A stretch of 64,000 nucleotides of DNA, from positions 3,348,001 to 3,412,000 of the forward strand of contig NZ_CP116968.1 of assembly GCF_032051675.1 (NCBI RefSeq). Reading direction: 5' to 3'. How positions within the stretch are numbered: position 1 is the first letter of the stretch; the number at the start of each line of letters is the position of its first letter. Under the pieces are notes generated by a model. That model was given only the letters and a program-made list of their open reading frames with translations. It was not told where the DNA came from and did no database searches. This DNA is from Candidatus Nitrospira neomarina. GTDB taxonomy: Bacteria > Nitrospirota > Nitrospiria > Nitrospirales > UBA8639. Below, piece after piece: positions 45,359 to 55,332 of this stretch. A program made the translations under genes and the position numbers.

Positions 45359-45478
45359 ATGGAAATTATTTTAGCCATCTGTGTCACAGGCCTTGGAATC
45401 TTCGGAGGAATGCTCGTCATTTGGAATGGTCAGAACTTTGTAACTTCTAAGGCACCTGGCAATTCCCACACACGGTAG
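45359..45478 (+). CDS. small single-helix membrane protein, unknown
   Basis: An ORF of 39 residues beginning MEIILAICVTGLGIFGGMLV. It consists of one membrane helix followed by WNGQNFVTSKAPGNSHTR. GGGGGA stands just before the ATG with good spacing; an earlier in-frame ATG at 45329 lacks such a site. The size and layout match other single-pass small proteins. It precedes a response regulator gene by about 100 bases. Confidence 0.5.
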   Translation: MEIILAICVTGLGIFGGMLVIWNGQNFVTSKAPGNSHTR

Positions 45479-45584
45479 AGAGATGAGCCTTCTTTGAGTG
45501 ATTTCACCAACGGTGAACCAACCCTCAAGGGGCTCGATCCATCAGAATGGTGGATTCAGTCATAGGATAAAAAAGGAGATCTTG

Positions 45585-46022
45585 ATGTCAAAAAACATAC
45601 TCATTATTGATGACGATAATATGAGTCGCGGATTGCTCCGGATGGTCCTGGAATACGATGGATGTCATTGCGTGGAGGCCGAAAACGGAGCCAGAGGGTT
45701 ATCACTGCTTGAATCAAAAGCTTTTGACATTGTGATTCTGGATAATGCGATGCCCGTCATGACCGGCATGGATTTTTTGGACCGGTTACAGCATCTCCCA
45801 CGCAAACCGGACATCCCCATCATTATGGTGACCGGGTTCCTCAATCCCGTAGTCCGCGAAAACGCCACCCGCTTAGGAGCCTATGCGATTATCGGCAAAC
45901 CGTATGACTTTGGGGAATTACGGGCCATTGTCACTCAATTATGTCCTTCAGCCGGTTCCAAACAATCCCATTCCTTCGTGGTGGCCAACATGTCCCAAAC
46001 CTATAGCCCCCCTCCGGCTTGA
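45585..46022 (+). CDS. response regulator, receiver domain only
   Basis: About 145 residues. The receiver begins NILIIDDDNMSRG; the phosphoacceptor aspartate is in FDIVILDNAMPVM; threonine in VTGF and lysine in IGKPYDF complete the site. A tail of about 20 residues rich in serine and proline follows and has no output domain. AAGGAG precedes the ATG at 45585. It resembles the regulator at 170–541 in type. No kinase is adjacent. Confidence 0.87.
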   Translation: MSKNILIIDDDNMSRGLLRMVLEYDGCHCVEAENGARGLSLLESKAFDIVILDNAMPVMTGMDFLDRLQHLPRKPDIPIIMVTGFLNPVVRENATRLGAYAIIGKPYDFGELRAIVTQLCPSAGSKQSHSFVVANMSQTYSPPPA

Positions 46023-46068
46023 GACAGAGATGAAGGAATCGTTCCTTCAAAAAAAGCGTACTTCTGGG

Positions 46069-47934
46069 CTATTGTCCAAATAACTGTTTCAGAACATCCG
46101 CTCCGTCTTGTAAGAGTTGTTGTAATTCCTGTTCATCCCCCTTCAGGGCTTTCTCAATCCTCCGCTCCACGTTCGTTTTGACCTGATGCCCAAAGGATTG
46201 CATATCCAATTGCAGTCGCGGTTTCTGAACGGTTCCCATAACGGTAAAAGGCAGCACCAACTTTCCCTGATGCCACGCAACTTTGGCCATCGGAAATCGC
46301 TGAATAATCCGGTCGCCGATCGTCCGAGAGACGGCCAGATTGCCTCGCAGACTCAACGATTCATCAAAGGCGAGACTTCCCACGCCTGTCATTGAGAAAT
46401 CTGGTGCATCAACGGTCAAATGCCGAATCACCAGTCCCTTGTCTTCCAGTTCCACGTTGGTATCAATCAAGGAAAATTCTGTCGCACCGGTGGATTCCTC
46501 CAGAAGGTCCGGTAGCTGAAGGGCATCTTCAATCCCTTGCATGACATCAAATCCAACCCATTGCCCATCCCGGATCATCAATCGAACTGGTCCGGTCATC
46601 TTTGATGGCCCGGAGGGCGAATGCGCCGCTCGCGCGAGGCTCCAATGCAATTCTCCCACACCGGTCAACCGGAAGGAGGAAGACCGTAAAGCCTGCATCA
46701 TTGGTTCAACCGCAAAATTCGTAAAGGTTCCCTGGAACGAGAGCAAGGGAACAGCTGGGGTCCCGTCCCACCTTCCCTGCGCCTCAAGATTTCCCCTAAA
46801 CGCTTGGGCCTTGAGGAACACCAGGTCCACCCTTGTCCCTTGGATCACCGTTTCAAACCGAATCTGCTCCAGTGAAAACGGGCGTTGTACGGAAAGCGCC
46901 CAGGGAAAATCTTCTGAGGACAGAGTAGAGGTCTCACCGGACAGAATCAGACGTCCAGGCGTACCTTGACCCGAAAGATGAATGGTCGCCCCACCCGCTT
47001 GGAGATCAACGGTCAACGGATCAATCCTCACTCCTGAAAAAGGTTCCGGTAACCGGTTGGGGATCAGAGATGCCATCAGATGAGCCTGAAGGTCCTTGAC
47101 GAACACAGGTTTATCCAATGCTATATTCAGGGCCATGTCATCCGTCGATAGGTCTGGAATCTGCACGTCCAACTCAAGTCTTCCATCAATCACCTGACCC
47201 TTTGCGGTTCCCTCTACACGACCTATGCTGCCCGCGAGATCGATCATTGGAAGATCAAAAGTGGATTGAAGGGGGCCAAATCGCCCGGTCATTTCCAATG
47301 GGACCTGATTGGGCATCACCACGCCCTTCACGTGCAGACTCGCCGTCTGGCCAAATTGAACGGAATTCGTGACCAACTCCAGTTGCTCAAGGTGGTAGGA
47401 ACCGAATGGTTCTTTGACACGATCCTCATACTGTAGGATTCCTCCACTCATAGATAACCGCTCCACCGCAAACACACCGAATAAGGGCTTGAGAGCATTG
47501 GCTGGATTCGAACCCGCCTTCTCAGGGGGCTGAAGAGCCGGATCGTTTCCGATGGTGGCCATATTCAACGCCCCATCATGCCTGCGGATGACGTGGACTC
47601 TCGGATCATGGAGACGCACATGTTCAACCTGAATGTACCGGCGCAACAGGGGGAGCCATTGAATCTCCACCTCAGCCGAAGGAATCGTGACAAACGCCTG
47701 AGGACTGAACGCCGGATCATCCCCTATTGTCAGATTTCGCACCCGAAAACCCAGTTTAGGCAAAACCGTTAAGCGGACATCCTGAACATCCACCGGTCGA
47801 TGAAGGGCCTGCTCCAAAAAGGGGAGATACCGATCCCGATACCGATTCAAATCCAGCAAAACCGGAAGAAGCATGATGACCACAATAACCAGGCCAATGA
47901 GGATAGCGAGACCAACCATGATTTTACTCTTCAC
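46069..47934 (-). CDS. AsmA family protein
   Basis: A 621-residue protein with one N-terminal membrane helix (LAILIGLVIVVIMLLPVLL) followed by the AsmA start, DLNRYRDRYLPFLEQALHRPV and VRLTVLPKLGFRVRNLTIGDDP. The long periplasmic part is beta-rich; the C-terminal region is the usual AsmA domain. AsmA-like proteins are linked to lipid transport between membranes in Gram-negative bacteria. It starts with GTG or an ATG five codons later. It is convergent with the response regulator gene and divergent from polA. Confidence 0.85.
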   Translation of the reverse strand: MKSKIMVGLAILIGLVIVVIMLLPVLLDLNRYRDRYLPFLEQALHRPVDVQDVRLTVLPKLGFRVRNLTIGDDPAFSPQAFVTIPSAEVEIQWLPLLRRYIQVEHVRLHDPRVHVIRRHDGALNMATIGNDPALQPPEKAGSNPANALKPLFGVFAVERLSMSGGILQYEDRVKEPFGSYHLEQLELVTNSVQFGQTASLHVKGVVMPNQVPLEMTGRFGPLQSTFDLPMIDLAGSIGRVEGTAKGQVIDGRLELDVQIPDLSTDDMALNIALDKPVFVKDLQAHLMASLIPNRLPEPFSGVRIDPLTVDLQAGGATIHLSGQGTPGRLILSGETSTLSSEDFPWALSVQRPFSLEQIRFETVIQGTRVDLVFLKAQAFRGNLEAQGRWDGTPAVPLLSFQGTFTNFAVEPMMQALRSSSFRLTGVGELHWSLARAAHSPSGPSKMTGPVRLMIRDGQWVGFDVMQGIEDALQLPDLLEESTGATEFSLIDTNVELEDKGLVIRHLTVDAPDFSMTGVGSLAFDESLSLRGNLAVSRTIGDRIIQRFPMAKVAWHQGKLVLPFTVMGTVQKPRLQLDMQSFGHQVKTNVERRIEKALKGDEQELQQLLQDGADVLKQLFGQ

Positions 47935-48083
47935 GAAGACATGCTCCCGTCATGAGCCAGAGGATTCGGTAGTTTACCATGTTCCATTTCTCTCCGTAGA
48001 TAAACCATCCTATAGATATCGACACCTCAAGGACTATCAGGTATCTTCAAGGACCAACAATTACACAAAGAGGATATTTTCCT

Positions 48084-50942
48084 GTGAACACTGTGAGTGA
48101 ACCGTCTTCCCCTCTTCCGATTCGTCATGTCGTGTTAGTCGACGCCTCAGGCTATATTTTCAGGGCCTTTCATGCCATCAAGATTTTGAACAGTCCGAAT
48201 GGTACCCCCGTCAATGCCGTCTATGGATACATCACCATGCTGATGAAACTACTGGACGAGATGAAGCCCGATCATATTGCCGTTATTTTTGATTCCGCAC
48301 GAAAAACCTTTCGAAACGATCTGGCCGCCAGCTACAAGGCCAATCGCAGCGAACCACCTGAGGAGTTGGTGCCTCAATTTTCTCTCGTCCGGGAGGCGAC
48401 ACGGGCTTTTAATTTTGATTGTATTGAACTGAATGGTTTCGAAGCCGACGATCTGATCGCTACCTACGCAAAACATGCCATGGAAGCCGGCGCGAATGTC
48501 ACCATCGTGTCCTCCGACAAAGATCTTATGCAGTTAGTATCAGAACAGGTCAGTATGTTCGACCCTATCAAAAGCCGAAAGATCGGTCCCGAGCAAGTTC
48601 TGGAAAAATTTGGTGTGCCACCTGAGAAAGTTGTCGACGTGCAATCATTGGCGGGAGACTCCACAGACAATGTGCCCGGGGTCCCGGGTATCGGCATCAA
48701 AACAGCCGCACAACTCATTCAGGAATTTGGTGATCTGGATACTCTTTTGGCGCGCGCATCAGAAATTAAACAGAACAAGCGACGGGAAAGCCTCATTGAA
48801 CATGCCGATAAGGCCCGCCTGTCCCGTGAATTAGTCCGGCTTCGTTCCGATGTCCCGTTGCCATTTCCGCTTGAACAATTGGAGCGACGACAGCCGAACA
48901 TGGAATTATTGGTCAACTTCCTCAATGAACAAGGCTTCAAATCGATTCTGGCTCGCATACAAAGCCGCGCAAAGGGAGGACAGGAACCCGCGATCACTCC
49001 TTCTCCAGCACCTGCCAGCGATGCACCAACAACGAAAGATCCCGAACCAAGGCCGTTGCCTGCCAAGGCCCAGTACGAGTTAATTCAAACAGAGTCGGCC
49101 CTTCAAGGCTGGGTGGAGGAAGCGACTCGTCGTGGGATGGTGGCCGTCGACTGCGAAACCACCTCTCTCGATCAAACCAGAGCTGAGTTGGTTGGATTCT
49201 CTCTGAGCCTGGAACCCGGCCAGGCCTGTTATGTGCCTGTGGGTCATGTGGCTCCGGGATCCACGTCTCATCAGGATTTACTCTCACACGATACATCTGC
49301 TGTCTTACCGGAAAGACCGGAACAGATTCCCCTTCAACAGGCGCTCGACATCCTTGGGCCACTGCTGACAGACCCCGGTGTGCTCAAGATCGGGCACAAT
49401 ATTAAATACGACATGGTTGTGTTTCGCCGAAATGGCCTCAACGTGTCTCCCGTGGACGATACCATGCTGCTCTCATACGTCTTAGAAGGCGGCATGCATG
49501 GGCATGGCATGGACGAACTAGCCGAACATTTTTTGGGGCATACAACGATTAAATTTAAAGACGTCACGGGTACCGGAAAGTCTCAAATCACGTTTGATCA
49601 GGTTCCTTTAGAAAAAGCGTTGGAATACGCGGCGGAAGATGCCGAAGTGACCCTGCGGCTCCATCAGGTCCTCAAACCTCGTCTCATCAGTGAACACATG
49701 ACCACCGTCTACGAAACGCTCGAGCGTCACTTAATTCCCGTGCTGGCGACCATGGAGCAAACAGGTATCAAAGTCGATGTGTCCCAACTCAAACAGGTCA
49801 GCCAGGAGTTTTCTCTTCGTCTACGGGAATTGGAACAAGAGATCCATCGCCTGGCCGGAAAGACCTTCAATGTTGGTTCCCCCAAACAACTCGGCGAAGT
49901 GATGTTTGACGACCTCGCCTTGGGAGGGGGTCAAAAAGGCAAAGCCGGCAGCTATAGCACCGGGGTCGATGTCCTCGAATCCTTAGCGGCCCAAGGCCAT
50001 GAACTCCCGTCACGGGTCCTGGAATGGCGGCATTTGGAAAAACTGCGCAGCACATATGCCGATGCGCTCATCCGTCAAATCAATCCCGACACGAACCGCG
50101 TGCATACCTCCTATGCCATGGCATCTGCCGCAACGGGAAGACTCTCCTCCACAGACCCCAATCTCCAGAACATTCCTATTCGCACCGAAGAAGGTCGAAG
50201 AATCCGGCGCGCCTTTGTCGCGGAACCTGGTTGGACACTGCTTTCGCTGGATTATTCACAGATTGAACTGCGTCTGCTCGCCCACGTCGCGGATATTCCC
50301 GTACTCAAGAAAGCCTTTTGGGATGGCCACGATATTCATGCACTCACCGCCAGCCAGGTCTTCGGCATCCCCTTGGAACAGATGGATCCGGGAATTCGAC
50401 GTAAAGCCAAGGCGATAAATTTCGGCATCATTTATGGAATCAGCGCCTTCGGATTGGCCCGCCAATTGAGCGTGGAGCCGGGCGAAGCCGCTGCCTACAT
50501 CAAAACCTATTTCGAACAGTATCCCGGCATCCAGGATTACATGGAGCGCACCAAACAATTTTGCCGACAACATGGATACGTCCAGACATTGTTTGGACGT
50601 CGGTGCCATGTCCCTGGCATTCATGATAAAAATCCCGCCAGACGAAATTTCTCTGAACGAGCGGCCATCAATGCCCCATTGCAAGGCACGGCGGCAGACA
50701 TCCTGAAGCGGGCCATGATCCGCGTACCCGCAACATTGGCACAGCATGGGCTATCCCCCAGGGCGAAAATGCTGTTAACCGTCCACGATGAGTTATTATT
50801 CGAGGTAGAAGAAGGGGCGGTCGAGCAAACCACTGCGGTCATCAAGCAGGTCATGGAAGGGGCCACACTGCCTGCCCTACAATTGTCGATCCCGCTAACG
50901 GTCGAAGCCGGACAGGGTCACTCCTGGGACAAAGCCCATTAA
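48084..50942 (+). CDS. polA: DNA polymerase I
   Basis: A 952-residue enzyme with three domains. The 5' nuclease at the start begins VLVDASGYIFRAFHAI and includes DSTDNVPGVPGIGIKTAAQLI. The 3'–5' exonuclease near residues 340–530 keeps its acidic residues (DCETTSL, GHNIKYD, YAAEDAE), so proofreading is likely active. The polymerase has motif A LLSLDYSQIELR (about 718), motif B KAINFGIIYGISAFG (about 779) and motif C LTVHDELLFE (about 899). It fills gaps in repair and removes RNA primers. The start is GTG; GAGGAT lies upstream. Confidence 0.96.
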   Translation: MNTVSEPSSPLPIRHVVLVDASGYIFRAFHAIKILNSPNGTPVNAVYGYITMLMKLLDEMKPDHIAVIFDSARKTFRNDLAASYKANRSEPPEELVPQFSLVREATRAFNFDCIELNGFEADDLIATYAKHAMEAGANVTIVSSDKDLMQLVSEQVSMFDPIKSRKIGPEQVLEKFGVPPEKVVDVQSLAGDSTDNVPGVPGIGIKTAAQLIQEFGDLDTLLARASEIKQNKRRESLIEHADKARLSRELVRLRSDVPLPFPLEQLERRQPNMELLVNFLNEQGFKSILARIQSRAKGGQEPAITPSPAPASDAPTTKDPEPRPLPAKAQYELIQTESALQGWVEEATRRGMVAVDCETTSLDQTRAELVGFSLSLEPGQACYVPVGHVAPGSTSHQDLLSHDTSAVLPERPEQIPLQQALDILGPLLTDPGVLKIGHNIKYDMVVFRRNGLNVSPVDDTMLLSYVLEGGMHGHGMDELAEHFLGHTTIKFKDVTGTGKSQITFDQVPLEKALEYAAEDAEVTLRLHQVLKPRLISEHMTTVYETLERHLIPVLATMEQTGIKVDVSQLKQVSQEFSLRLRELEQEIHRLAGKTFNVGSPKQLGEVMFDDLALGGGQKGKAGSYSTGVDVLESLAAQGHELPSRVLEWRHLEKLRSTYADALIRQINPDTNRVHTSYAMASAATGRLSSTDPNLQNIPIRTEEGRRIRRAFVAEPGWTLLSLDYSQIELRLLAHVADIPVLKKAFWDGHDIHALTASQVFGIPLEQMDPGIRRKAKAINFGIIYGISAFGLARQLSVEPGEAAAYIKTYFEQYPGIQDYMERTKQFCRQHGYVQTLFGRRCHVPGIHDKNPARRNFSERAAINAPLQGTAADILKRAMIRVPATLAQHGLSPRAKMLLTVHDELLFEVEEGAVEQTTAVIKQVMEGATLPALQLSIPLTVEAGQGHSWDKAH

Positions 50943-50983
50943 AAACAAAAAAAGTCGTATAGGAGAAAGGAAGTTTAGAAATA

Positions 50984-51271
50984 ATGGAGATACCGACCTA
51001 TAGTGAATTATTAAAACTTGTCTGGTTTCTGGTGTGGCGACACGTGGTGATTCTGATGTTTGTGAGTATGACGATCGGATGGGCGGTTCCTGTGATCTTC
51101 AATAGCACGATCTCTGCAGACTCTCAGTATATTTTAGAAATCTGTATTTATGGGGTGTTATTCTTCGGCATCACCCCGTTTATATTGAAGACCCTGTTTC
51201 AAAAACAATTTCAAGGTTTTCAAGTCATCTTCCAACGCGAACCCGACTCACCACCACTTTCCTCATCCTAA
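50984..51271 (+). CDS. small two-helix membrane protein
   Basis: A 95-residue protein with two predicted membrane segments, about residues 21–37 (VVILMFVSMTIGWAVPV) and 48–68 (YILEICIYGVLFFGITPF). A short polar tail follows. GGAGAAAGGAAG is upstream of the ATG. It follows polA on the same strand. I recognise no family. Confidence 0.6.
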   Translation: MEIPTYSELLKLVWFLVWRHVVILMFVSMTIGWAVPVIFNSTISADSQYILEICIYGVLFFGITPFILKTLFQKQFQGFQVIFQREPDSPPLSSS

Positions 51272-51733
51272 AATTGGGTCATTCAGCATATGATGATTTC
51301 GGTCTCCTTCAGGTGTGTCACTGAAATATTCGTCTCTCCTGGTCCGACGCCTGCCGTCTGGCCTAAAGGAGGGACGCTCTCATCCACCGGCGGGCCTTGT
51401 TTGAGCCCGGCGAGTTGGTCCGCCCTCATTAGATTCGCGTCCATCCGCTCTCATAAGGCCAGATGGGGCGTCACTGGTTTTGGGTCCTTTTGCCGAAACA
51501 AAAGGCCTGCCCTGAGCCAAGCCGAAGGGGCCTCGGCTGCCGGGCCGAAACCCGGCAATACGGGAAATGCCGTGGGGGCGGGATTTGGGAACACAAATAA
51601 AATCCCTTCACCTTCCAACAATTTTCTGAACCCCCCATGATGTTCCTTTGAATACAAACCATCACGAGATGACCCAAGAACCTTAAACTCACTATGATCA
51701 AAATTTTTCCTCAATACACATTCTGAAACTCAT
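51272..51733. repeat. intergenic region with a recurring hairpin motif
   Basis: No gene is seen. CCTTTTG (51486–51492) pairs with CAAAAGG (51499–51505). Immediately after lies CCTGCCCTGAG…GCCGAAGGG (51506–51529), which recurs in reverse complement at 38795–38818 inside the MITE-like element. The region appears to be a patchwork of repeat pieces. Confidence 0.5.
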
Positions 51734-52501
51734 ATGAAAATCGCCACCTGGAACGTCAACTCCATTAAAGTCCGGATCCCCCACTTGATGGAATGGGTCA
51801 AACAAGCCAACCCGGACATTGTCCTGCTGCAAGAACTCAAAACCACAGAGGACCAGTTCCCCAGAATGGCGATTGAGGAACTGGGCTATAATATGGCCAT
51901 AGTTGGACAAAAAACCTACAACGGAGTCGCCATTCTCTCCAAAGCCCCGATCGAGATCGAACACACCGCACTGCCTGGCGCCCCTTCCGACGAACAAGCC
52001 CGCTACGTGGAAGCGGTGGTGGGGAACGTTCGAGTAGCTTCAATTTATTTACCCAATGGAAATCCACTGGGGACAGAAAAATTTTCATATAAGCTCGCCT
52101 GGTTAGATCGCCTGATCACGCATGCGCAATTGCTTTTAGCCCTGGAAGAAGCCGTGGTATTAGGGGGAGACTTTAACGTCTGTCCCACCGACCATGACGT
52201 CTATAATCCAATGGGATTTGCCGACGACGCCCTCTGTCGTCCTGAGTCACGTGCCCGTTTTCGGGCCCTCTGCCATCTCGGGTACACCGATGCCCTTCGA
52301 GCCCTGCACCCCGAATTGGGGCTCTACACCTATTGGGATTACCAGGCCGGCCGATGGAATCGGGACGAAGGGCTTCGCATCGACCACCTCCTGCTCTCTC
52401 CACAAGCGGCAGACCGGTTAGTCGCTGCAGATGTTGATCGGGGACCGCGCGGAATGGACAAACCTTCCGATCACACCCCCGTCTGGTGTGAACTGTCATA
52501 G
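51734..52501 (+). CDS. xthA: exodeoxyribonuclease III
   Basis: A 255-residue AP endonuclease/exonuclease of normal length. KIATWNVNSIKVR with the asparagine, LLQELKT with the metal-binding glutamate, GGDFNVCPTDHD and the final SDHTPVWCEL are diagnostic. It cuts DNA at abasic sites and degrades 3' ends. It comes after the repeat region. Together with nth it covers base-excision repair in this window. Confidence 0.94.
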   Translation: MKIATWNVNSIKVRIPHLMEWVKQANPDIVLLQELKTTEDQFPRMAIEELGYNMAIVGQKTYNGVAILSKAPIEIEHTALPGAPSDEQARYVEAVVGNVRVASIYLPNGNPLGTEKFSYKLAWLDRLITHAQLLLALEEAVVLGGDFNVCPTDHDVYNPMGFADDALCRPESRARFRALCHLGYTDALRALHPELGLYTYWDYQAGRWNRDEGLRIDHLLLSPQAADRLVAADVDRGPRGMDKPSDHTPVWCELS

Positions 52502-52775
52502 TAAAAGGGATATCACCTGGCCATAGGCTGATCAATATAGAAAGTCCATATTTTCTTTGTTCCTTTCCGAACACTGTTTATCTTTCTTTCTAGCCCAGGT
52601 GATAGCCCGTTATGAAAATTTTCCAGACATCTAAAAAAAATCCCACGCTACCCGATTGGCAAATGAAGAAAAATCTTCTATTCTGTAACTCTTTTGGGAA
52701 CAAACACCCAAAATACTGTAATGCTTATTTTCTGCTGAGAAATTCCTGCTCCAATCCGACGAGCATTCATCACGC

Positions 52776-54203
52776 ATGGACTCCATTAAATTCGGGACTT
52801 CAGGGTGGCGGGCCATTATGGCCGAGGACTTTACGGTCCGGAACATCCGTATCGTGTGCCAGGGAATCGCTCAATTTCTCCGTCAACAGAAGCTGGGGCA
52901 ACAAGGCATCCTTATTGGCTACGACGCACGATTTTTAGGGGAACATTTTGCCAAAGTGGCTGCAGAAGTCATGGCGGCCCATGGGATCCCTTGTCTGATT
53001 TGCGACCGGGACACCCCGACCCCGGCTATCTCCTACCACGTGGTCAGTCGCAAATTATCAGGAGCCATGAATATCTCAGCCAGCCACAATTCTCCTGAAT
53101 GGAACGGGATCAAATTTACGCCGGACTGGGGAGGACCGGCGCTGCCTGAAACCACCAAGGCCATTGAACTGCGCATCCTACCGCTGTTGCATGGAGAACA
53201 CATCAAATGGCTCCCCTGGGAGCGGGCGACACACGATGGCATGGTGCGGCATTTCGATCCGCAACCCGAATATTTGAAAGCTCTGGAATCGCTGGTGGAT
53301 CGCGACCGGATCCGGAACGGCCGGATCCGGGTGATTTTTGATCCCCTCTATGGAACCTCCAGGCATTATCTGGATGAATTCCTCCGACAAGCCGGGGCAA
53401 AAATGGCCGTCTTACATCATTGGCGAGATCCGTATTTTGGAGGATTTCGACCGGAACCGACCGACGAGACACTTCAGGATCTGCAAGAGACCGTTTGCCG
53501 CGAAGGGGCACACCTTGGCCTGGCGACCGACGGAGACGGAGGCCGGTTTGGCATCGTAGATGCCGACGGCACCTTTGTTCAAGCCAACTACATCCTGGCC
53601 CTCTTGTTGGATTATCTCATTCGCAGTCGGCAATGGACCGGTGGAGTTGCCCGCTCGGTTGCCACCACCCATCTCATTGATGCCGTGGCAGCACACCATG
53701 GACTCACCGTCCACGAAACCCCGGTCGGATTCAAATACCTCGGCGAATTGCTTGCGAAAGGGGAAGTGGTGTTTGGCGGGGAGGAAAGCGCCGGAATGTC
53801 CATCAAGGGCCATGTACCGGAAGCAGATGGGATCTTGGCCGGGGCGTTGGTCGCAGAGATGGTGGCCTTTACGGGACAGACCATTCAGGAGTTACTGAAT
53901 GACCTTTTTGATCGAGTCGGCGCTACGTTCACGACACGACAAGATCTGCCGATGGGCGACCACCTCAAGACACAGGTCAAGCAGGTCTTTGAACATCCAC
54001 CATCGGAGTTTGCCGGAGCCGAGGTCATCCATGCCAATAAACTGGATGGCTGCAAACTCATCCTGCCGGATAACTCCTGGTATCTCATTCGATTGTCCGG
54101 AACCGAATCCCTCGTCCGTTGCTATGGCGAAGCCAAAACCCCTGAACGACTAGAAGAAATTATGCAGGCTGGGCGGGAACTACTGCATTCTCCTCACAAT
54201 TGA
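52776..54203 (+). CDS. phosphoglucomutase/phosphomannomutase family protein
   Basis: A 475-residue alpha-D-phosphohexomutase. FGTSGWRAIMAE opens it; the phosphoserine is in NISASHNSPEWNGIKF. The metal loop reads TDGDGGRFG, where the canonical D-x-D-x-D-R motif has a third aspartate. GGEESAGMS and RLSGTESLVRCYGE are the sugar- and phosphate-binding loops. It should interconvert hexose 1- and 6-phosphates for glycan or glycogen metabolism. The altered metal loop deserves note. The start ATG has no strong ribosome binding site. Confidence 0.85.
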   Translation: MDSIKFGTSGWRAIMAEDFTVRNIRIVCQGIAQFLRQQKLGQQGILIGYDARFLGEHFAKVAAEVMAAHGIPCLICDRDTPTPAISYHVVSRKLSGAMNISASHNSPEWNGIKFTPDWGGPALPETTKAIELRILPLLHGEHIKWLPWERATHDGMVRHFDPQPEYLKALESLVDRDRIRNGRIRVIFDPLYGTSRHYLDEFLRQAGAKMAVLHHWRDPYFGGFRPEPTDETLQDLQETVCREGAHLGLATDGDGGRFGIVDADGTFVQANYILALLLDYLIRSRQWTGGVARSVATTHLIDAVAAHHGLTVHETPVGFKYLGELLAKGEVVFGGEESAGMSIKGHVPEADGILAGALVAEMVAFTGQTIQELLNDLFDRVGATFTTRQDLPMGDHLKTQVKQVFEHPPSEFAGAEVIHANKLDGCKLILPDNSWYLIRLSGTESLVRCYGEAKTPERLEEIMQAGRELLHSPHN

Positions 54204-54388
54204 ATGTTCACGGGCTTAGAACCCATGGACCTCTCCTCCTCGATACACTGTCATGTTTAGTGAATCAAACTTTATGGACAGGTTATGGCCTGTAGCGTGA
54301 AACAGATTTGGTAAAGGGGAAATGAGGTGGGTCAGGCAATTGACCGGAGAAATCCAGACATAGGAGAAAAATTCCGTTTTCAATTCTC

Positions 54389-54796
54389 TTATGTAGAGGG
54401 ATCAATAATTTTCAGCCTGGGCATTCCGGATCGATAAAATCCTCGGTCTCGAGTCAACAACGCATCCGCCTGGTGAAGAGCGTGAGCCCCAATAAGAAAG
54501 TCAGCCACCATACGATCTCGCCGTCCACCCTTTTGCCGATAATCCTTCCACAATCGCCCGGCAAAAAATGAAGCCTCAACCCCTAAGGGGGAAAATTGCA
54601 CTCCCAAAGTTTGCAAAACCTCCTGGGCATCGCTCTCAGAAGGAAAAACAGCAGAAACCTCGGCCCACACGACCTCACAAGCGACTAAAGATCCTTGATT
54701 AATGCATGAACGAATAGCCTCTTTTGAGTGAACCCCATGAATGGGATCGGCCCCAAAAAGATCAATCAGGACGTTCGTATCAATGGCCGTAATCAC
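54389..54796 (-). CDS. PIN-domain toxin (VapC-like)
   Basis: A 135-residue PIN domain nuclease. The acidic metal ligands are in AIDTNVLIDLF, in the CEVVWAEVSAVF region and in MVADFLIGAHALHQADALLTRDRGFY. Such toxins cut RNA, often tRNA or rRNA. Its ATG overlaps the stop codon of the AbrB-type gene by four bases, the usual layout of a toxin–antitoxin pair. It lies in a region without other mobile features. Confidence 0.87.
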   Translation of the reverse strand: MITAIDTNVLIDLFGADPIHGVHSKEAIRSCINQGSLVACEVVWAEVSAVFPSESDAQEVLQTLGVQFSPLGVEASFFAGRLWKDYRQKGGRRDRMVADFLIGAHALHQADALLTRDRGFYRSGMPRLKIIDPST

Positions 54797-55023
54797 TTGG
54801 GATCAGGTTTCCCTCGTAATGCCGTCATGGTTTGATCAGTGCGTTGCTTGGTTTTTAATATGCCAAACAATGCTCCCACCGGATCAGACATTTGAGCTTT
54901 TGTGGCTACCAGCCTCCCTTTCTCTTCTCGAAAATCCAACACTTGTCCGGGAAGAAGACCTAAACGGTCTCGAAGAGGTTTGGGGATCGTCACTTGTCCT
55001 TTTTCAGAGATGGTTGTTTTCAT
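54793..55023 (-). CDS. AbrB/MazE-type antitoxin
   Basis: A 76-residue protein whose first half is a SpoVT/AbrB fold: TTISEKGQVTIPKPLRDRLG and PGQVLDFREEKGRL. The tail (DPVGALFGILKTKQRTD) is the likely toxin-binding part. It should neutralise the PIN toxin and bind its own promoter. I chose the ATG at 55023 because the domain starts there; an ATG at 55050 is also in frame. Confidence 0.87.
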   Translation of the reverse strand: MKTTISEKGQVTIPKPLRDRLGLLPGQVLDFREEKGRLVATKAQMSDPVGALFGILKTKQRTDQTMTALRGKPDPK

Positions 55024-55255
55024 ACTTTTATTGTAAGAATTCCTACTCATTTGGTCAAATTACAATACCCGTAGCAAATCCAGAAGAATCACCCTCATGT
55101 TCTTCTTCGTTCGTCCAAAATGGTACCGTACCTCACGAATTAAATCAGGGTTTATTCATATAATGGCGAAGGAAACTCCTCTTCGCTTGCTGAGGGGAGC
55201 TTCACTTTCTTTCAGCTATTAGAAAAATATTGATTCGAGTGGTATGGAGTAAAAA

Positions 55256-55281
55256 AGCGGGTGGGCATCCGCCCACCCGCT
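55256..55281 (-). terminator. intrinsic terminator after the hibernation factor gene
   Basis: On the minus strand AGCGGGTGGGC pairs perfectly with GCCCACCCGCT around a four-base loop and is followed by six T residues. It lies about 50 bases after the stop of the gene at 55333–55710. Confidence 0.92.
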
Positions 55282-55332
55282 ACGACTCGTTGTGATGAAG
55301 AGAAAAAGAATAGAGATGAAGATCCTACCCCG

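Noticed and set aside
54389..55023. Genomic island around the toxin–antitoxin pair
   Set aside because: No integrase, transposase, direct repeats or compositional break is visible; the pair alone does not support an island.
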